Made by a program: the position numbers and the translations under genes. This document shows, piece by piece, positions 33,079 through 35,358 of a stretch of DNA of 35,358 bases (position 1 is the stretch's first letter; each line of letters starts with the position of its first letter). The stretch covers positions 1 to 35,358 of the forward strand of contig JAEXFV010000191.1 of NCBI GenBank assembly GCA_023451115.1, in the 5' to 3' direction. This DNA is from Bacillota bacterium. GTDB lineage: Bacteria > Bacillota > Clostridia > Christensenellales > CAG-138. A model generated the notes under the pieces. It was not told the DNA's origin and did not search any database. It worked only from the letters and a program-made list of their open reading frames with translations.

Positions 33079-34416
33079 TTAAAAGGGGAATGGCATTTTC
33101 ATGCCCCGTTTCATTTTTTTGCCGCCGCCTGTAAACTGGCGCATCATCTTGCGAGTGGCGTCAAACTGGTTCATCAGCCGGTTCACATCCTGAATAGTGG
33201 TGCCGCTGCCCCGAGCAATGCGCTTGCGGCGGCTGGCATTGAGGATGTCCGGGTTCACCCGCTCCTGTTTGGTCATGGATTTGATGATGGCCTCCATACG
33301 GGCCATTTGCTTTTCATCGATCTCCACGTTGCCCAGCTTGGCCGCATTCATTCCCGGCATCATGCCCAGGATGTCCTGCATAGAACCCATGTTTTTCATC
33401 TGCTGGAACTGATCCAGAAAATCATCCAGCGTAAACGTGTCCGTCTTGAGCTTTTCCGTCAACTCCAGCGCCTTTTTTTCATCAAAGGCGGCCTGCGCCT
33501 TTTCGATGAGGGTCATCACGTCCCCCATGCCCAAAATCCGGGAGGCCATTCGCTCAGGGTGGAACGGCTCAATATCCGCCTGTTTTTCCCCTATCCCCGC
33601 AAATTTAATGGGCTTGCCTGTAACCGACCGCACGGACAACGCCGCGCCGCCCCGGGTGTCTCCATCCAGCTTGGTGAGAATTACGCCCGTCAGCTCCAGG
33701 GTTTCATTAAAGGATTTGGCCACGTTTACCGCATCCTGGCCCGTCATGGCGTCTACCACCAGCAGGATTTCCGCCGGATTCACCGCTTCCTTTACGGCCA
33801 CCAGCTCCTGCATCATGTCCCCATCAATATGCAGCCGCCCCGCTGTATCCAAAATGACCAGATCCAGCATGTTTTTTCTGGCGTATTCCACCGCCTCCAG
33901 GGCGGTTTGGGCTGGCGCCTGCTGCCCCCGCTCAAATACCGGGACGTTTACTTTTTCTCCCACCACCTGCAGTTGTTGGATGGCGGCAGGGCGGTAAATA
34001 TCGCATGCCACCAGCAAGGGGGATTTATTAAACTGTTTCTTCAAGTAGGCGGCCAGCTTAGCGCACATAGTGGTTTTGCCTGCGCCCTGCAAGCCCGCCA
34101 TCAACACCACAGACGGGTTCTGGGAACCAAACTCCAGTTTGGCATTGGAGCTGCCCATGAGCTTGGTCATCTCATCGTTCACGATTTTGATCACCTGCTG
34201 ACCAGGCGTTAGGCTTTCCAGCACCTCCGCCCCGACTGCGCGCTCCGTTACGTCTTTGATGAACTGCTTCACCACAAGGAAGTTAACGTCTGCCTCCAGC
34301 AGCGCCAGCTTCACTTCCCGCATGGCTTCCTTCACGTCTTTTTCGTTCAGTTTGCCCCGGCCGGTGAGCTTTTTAAAAATACCCTGTAATTTTGAGGATA
34401 GCCCTTCAAATGCCAT
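33079..34416 (-). CDS. ffh: Signal recognition particle GTPase Ffh
   Basis: 445 residues. The N and G domains run to about 295: G1 GLQGAGKTTMCAKLA, DTAGRLHIDGDMM, and TKLDGDTRGGAALSV with the downstream FAGIGEKQADIEPFHPERMA. The Met-rich M domain follows, with KQMARMEAIIKSMTKQERVNP and the RNA-binding SRRKRIARGSGTTIQDVN. It brings nascent membrane proteins to FtsY. It starts inside ylxM (11-base overlap) behind GGGAGG. The SRP RNA gene was not found in the window. Confidence 0.98.
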   Translation of the reverse strand: MAFEGLSSKLQGIFKKLTGRGKLNEKDVKEAMREVKLALLEADVNFLVVKQFIKDVTERAVGAEVLESLTPGQQVIKIVNDEMTKLMGSSNAKLEFGSQNPSVVLMAGLQGAGKTTMCAKLAAYLKKQFNKSPLLVACDIYRPAAIQQLQVVGEKVNVPVFERGQQAPAQTALEAVEYARKNMLDLVILDTAGRLHIDGDMMQELVAVKEAVNPAEILLVVDAMTGQDAVNVAKSFNETLELTGVILTKLDGDTRGGAALSVRSVTGKPIKFAGIGEKQADIEPFHPERMASRILGMGDVMTLIEKAQAAFDEKKALELTEKLKTDTFTLDDFLDQFQQMKNMGSMQDILGMMPGMNAAKLGNVEIDEKQMARMEAIIKSMTKQERVNPDILNASRRKRIARGSGTTIQDVNRLMNQFDATRKMMRQFTGGGKKMKRGMKMPFPF

Positions 34417-34783
34417 GGTCGTCCTCCCATACTTGCCCGAGCTGCGTTACCAGCCCCAGCATAACGGCACGTTGCTCTGGGCAGAGCGGCGCGCACTGTA
34501 TCTCTTGTTCCAACGCCTGCAGGGCCTGCCCTGCTGCCTGATGCTTGGCAACCAGGCTAAGCTTGGTTTCCATGTCCTCCATCTGCTGCTCCGCACGCTT
34601 GAGCGCATCATACACAGCTTGGCGGGAAAGCTTTCCGCTTATTTCTTCCCTGCTGAGAATTTCCGCAATTTCGGAAAGGGAGAGGTCTTCCTCCACATGC
34701 ATGGATACGATGGCCCGCTGCCTGTCCGTTAAAAACGCCCCGTACTGATCCAGCAAGTATCCCAAACGAATATTCTTTTCCAT
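34406..34783 (-). CDS. ylxM: YlxM/UPF0122 HTH protein
   Basis: 125 residues. The N-terminal half has a sigma-70 region-4-like helix-turn-helix (LTDRQRAIVSMHVEEDLSLS followed by EIAEILSREEISRQAVYDALKRAE with intervening residues). The C-terminal half is helical and probably coiled. YlxM is reported to help Ffh/SRP in Gram-positives, and the ylxM-ffh pair is widely conserved. AGGAGGAG lies ten bases before the ATG, directly behind a leader hairpin. Confidence 0.93.
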   Translation of the reverse strand: MEKNIRLGYLLDQYGAFLTDRQRAIVSMHVEEDLSLSEIAEILSREEISGKLSRQAVYDALKRAEQQMEDMETKLSLVAKHQAAGQALQALEQEIQCAPLCPEQRAVMLGLVTQLGQVWEDDHGI

Positions 34784-34800
34784 CCCCTGCCAGCTCCTCC

Positions 34801-34822
34801 TGTAAAGGCGTTTTCCTTTACA
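34801..34822 (-). other. Hairpin at the 5' end of the ylxM operon mRNA
   Basis: TGTAAAGG pairs perfectly with CCTTTACA around an AAAACG loop. It begins at or within two bases of the predicted start of transcription (about 34824) and ends directly before the AGGAGGAG site of ylxM. A hairpin at the extreme 5' end often stabilises mRNA against RNases; regulation of ribosome binding is also possible. Confidence 0.6.
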
Positions 34823-34830
34823 CCATAGTT

Positions 34831-34858
34831 ATTATACCTTACTATCCAGGTTTGTCAA
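34831..34858 (-). promoter_or_regulatory. Consensus sigma-A promoter of ylxM-ffh operon
   Basis: Perfect TTGACA (34858-34853) and perfect TATAAT (34836-34831) on the minus strand with a 16-base spacer. Predicted start near 34824. This is the strongest promoter in the window and should drive ylxM-ffh-rpsP-khpA-rimM-trmD. Confidence 0.9.
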
Positions 34859-34860
34859 GT

Positions 34861-34980
34861 AGTTTCCCTTTCCAGCGTCGCCAGCAAAAGTTGCGCGCCA
34901 ACACAAAAGCTCACCTACCCTGCCGTGGCGGGGGTCTCCATTTCCTCCCAGGGGACCTTCCGCTTTTCTTTTTATAAATA
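34861..34980. other. GC-rich structured intergenic block
   Basis: About 120 bases between the ylxM promoter and the small ORF. Two adjacent stems are best on the plus strand: CCCTGCC with GGCGGGG (34918-34933) and GGTCTCC with GGGGACC (34933-34957). Each has a G-U pair that would be an A-C mismatch on the minus strand. No riboswitch, T-box or SRP RNA motif is recognised. Minus-strand mini-frames here (for example ATG 34947 to TAG, eight codons; GTG to TGA, 19 codons) lack good ribosome sites. Confidence 0.35.
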
Positions 34981-34982
34981 GG

Positions 34983-35039
34983 CTAGAGCAAAACACCTAC
35001 CTCACAGGCAAACCTCCCTTCCGTTTCAAAAATGTTCAT
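34983..35039 (-). CDS. Candidate 18-residue small ORF
   Basis: ATG at 35039 lies seven bases after AAGGAGGAG, an excellent ribosome site, and the frame gives MNIFETEGRFACEVGVLL then TAG. A possible promoter (TTGCGT, 16 bases, TATAAA at 35114-35109) lies upstream. No known leader-peptide pattern (runs of one amino acid) or membrane segment is seen. It could be a real microprotein, a leader peptide for the downstream ylxM operon, or a fortuitous frame. Confidence 0.4.
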   Translation of the reverse strand: MNIFETEGRFACEVGVLL

Positions 35040-35055
35040 TATTTCTCCTCCTTTT

Positions 35056-35079
35056 TTAGAATAAAATTCATTTATTATT
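35056..35079 (-). promoter_or_regulatory. Inverted repeat in the small-ORF leader
   Basis: AGAATAA and TTATTCT form an inverted repeat with ten bases between, just before the small ORF ribosome site. Its spacing resembles an operator, but no regulator can be named. AT-rich composition makes chance occurrence possible. Confidence 0.3.
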
Positions 35080-35108
35080 CTGATTGATACGAATATTATT
35101 TTTATTTA

Positions 35109-35136
35109 TTTATATTTCGTTAAGAAACTAACGCAA
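35109..35136 (-). promoter_or_regulatory. Candidate promoter for the small ORF, divergent from glyA
   Basis: TTGCGT (35136-35131), a 16-base spacer and TATAAA (35114-35109) on the minus strand. The -35 is a weak match. Predicted start near 35102, giving a leader of about 63 bases. Confidence 0.4.
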
Positions 35137-35154
35137 AAATCCTTCATCTTCCCA

Positions 35155-35183
35155 TTGAACCTTCCTGCATAACCAAGTATAAT
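35155..35183 (+). promoter_or_regulatory. Promoter of glyA
   Basis: TTGAAC (35155-35160), a 17-base spacer and perfect TATAAT (35178-35183) on the plus strand. The start would be near 35190, giving a leader of about 28 bases. That is too short for a riboswitch. Confidence 0.75.
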
Positions 35184-35217
35184 GGAAGGGATTGAGCACA
35201 AAGGAGCGTGGGAACAT

Positions 35218-35358
35218 ATGATATCATTCGACCTTATCCGTCAGACAGACCCCGCCGTTGCGGACGCCATGGAGCTGGAGCTGGGCCGCCAGCGGGATCA
35301 TTTAGAGCTGATTGCTTCAGAAAACCTGGTATCCCCTGCCGTTATGGCGGCAATGGGC
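35218..35358 (+). CDS. glyA: Serine hydroxymethyltransferase, 5' part only
   Basis: 47 codons of the N-terminus before the window ends. DPAVADAMELELGRQRDHLE followed by LIASENLVSPAVMAAMG is the GlyA N-terminal signature. The enzyme interconverts serine and glycine with transfer of a one-carbon unit to tetrahydrofolate, using pyridoxal phosphate. AAAGGAG lies 11 bases before the ATG. It is the only plus-strand gene and diverges from the ylxM operon. Confidence 0.95.
   Translation, partial: MISFDLIRQTDPAVADAMELELGRQRDHLELIASENLVSPAVMAAMG

Noticed and set aside
32965..34212. 415-codon plus-strand open frame opposite ffh
   Set aside because: Antisense to the conserved ffh; the protein has no recognisable domain and is Gln/His/Arg-rich.
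34784..35217. SRP RNA, T-box, glycine or tetrahydrofolate riboswitch in the intergenic region
   Set aside because: The GGAAGG-type SRP loop, AGGGTGG T-box sequence and riboswitch core motifs are not present, and the glyA leader is only about 28 bases if the promoter is right.

Overview
The window looks like chromosomal core DNA of a Gram-positive Bacillota (Clostridia-like) bacterium of medium GC content. I see no transposase, phage gene, CRISPR array, tRNA or rRNA. The evidence for the lineage is gene order: ylxM-ffh-rpsP-khpA-rimM-trmD-rplS-rbgA-rnhB-yraN, then comM-dprA-topA-trmFO-hslV-hslU, and lspA-rluD-pyrR-uraA. These are classic Bacillota neighbourhoods. Several lipoproteins with Thr/Pro-rich linkers, a SleB-type cell-wall hydrolase and an FHA-SEDS pair fit the same assignment. 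Genus cannot be read from the sequence.

Layout, read in the direction of transcription. Every gene is on the minus strand except glyA at the right edge, so the window is described from right to left. At 35218 glyA begins on the plus strand, divergent from the rest. A 434-bp intergenic region (34784-35217) holds both outward promoters, an 18-codon ORF with a strong ribosome binding site, and a GC-rich structured block. The ylxM operon (34783 to 31248) makes the signal recognition particle GTPase and ribosome maturation or tRNA modification factors; rplS follows from its own promoter and ends in a strong terminator. rbgA-rnhB-yraN (30652 to 28802) is a ribosome assembly and nucleic acid group. 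Next is an unusual 1280-residue membrane protein carrying two GT-C glycosyltransferase halves, coupled to a GtrA-like protein and closed by a terminator.

comM-dprA-topA-trmFO (24281 to 18170) and hslV-hslU (18072 to 16149) cover DNA processing, topology, tRNA methylation and proteolysis. They run on into a run of closely packed genes: a SleB-like lipoprotein, pyrimidine nucleoside phosphorylase, a GT4 glycosyltransferase, polA, coaE, a lytic transglycosylase and an orphan family-5 substrate-binding lipoprotein (16086 to 6983). Then come lspA-rluD-lipoprotein, the pyrR-uraA unit behind a PyrR-type attenuator, a secreted NlpC/P60-like hydrolase, and finally a membrane FHA protein with a SEDS glycan polymerase that runs off the left edge.

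Recurring themes are very tight packing with translational coupling (ATGA, TAATG and TTGA overlaps), minus-strand promoters with extended -10 elements of the form TGRTATNNT, and small hairpins immediately upstream of Shine-Dalgarno sites. The most unusual items are the double GT-C fusion with its GtrA partner, and the unexplained ylxM/glyA intergenic region.
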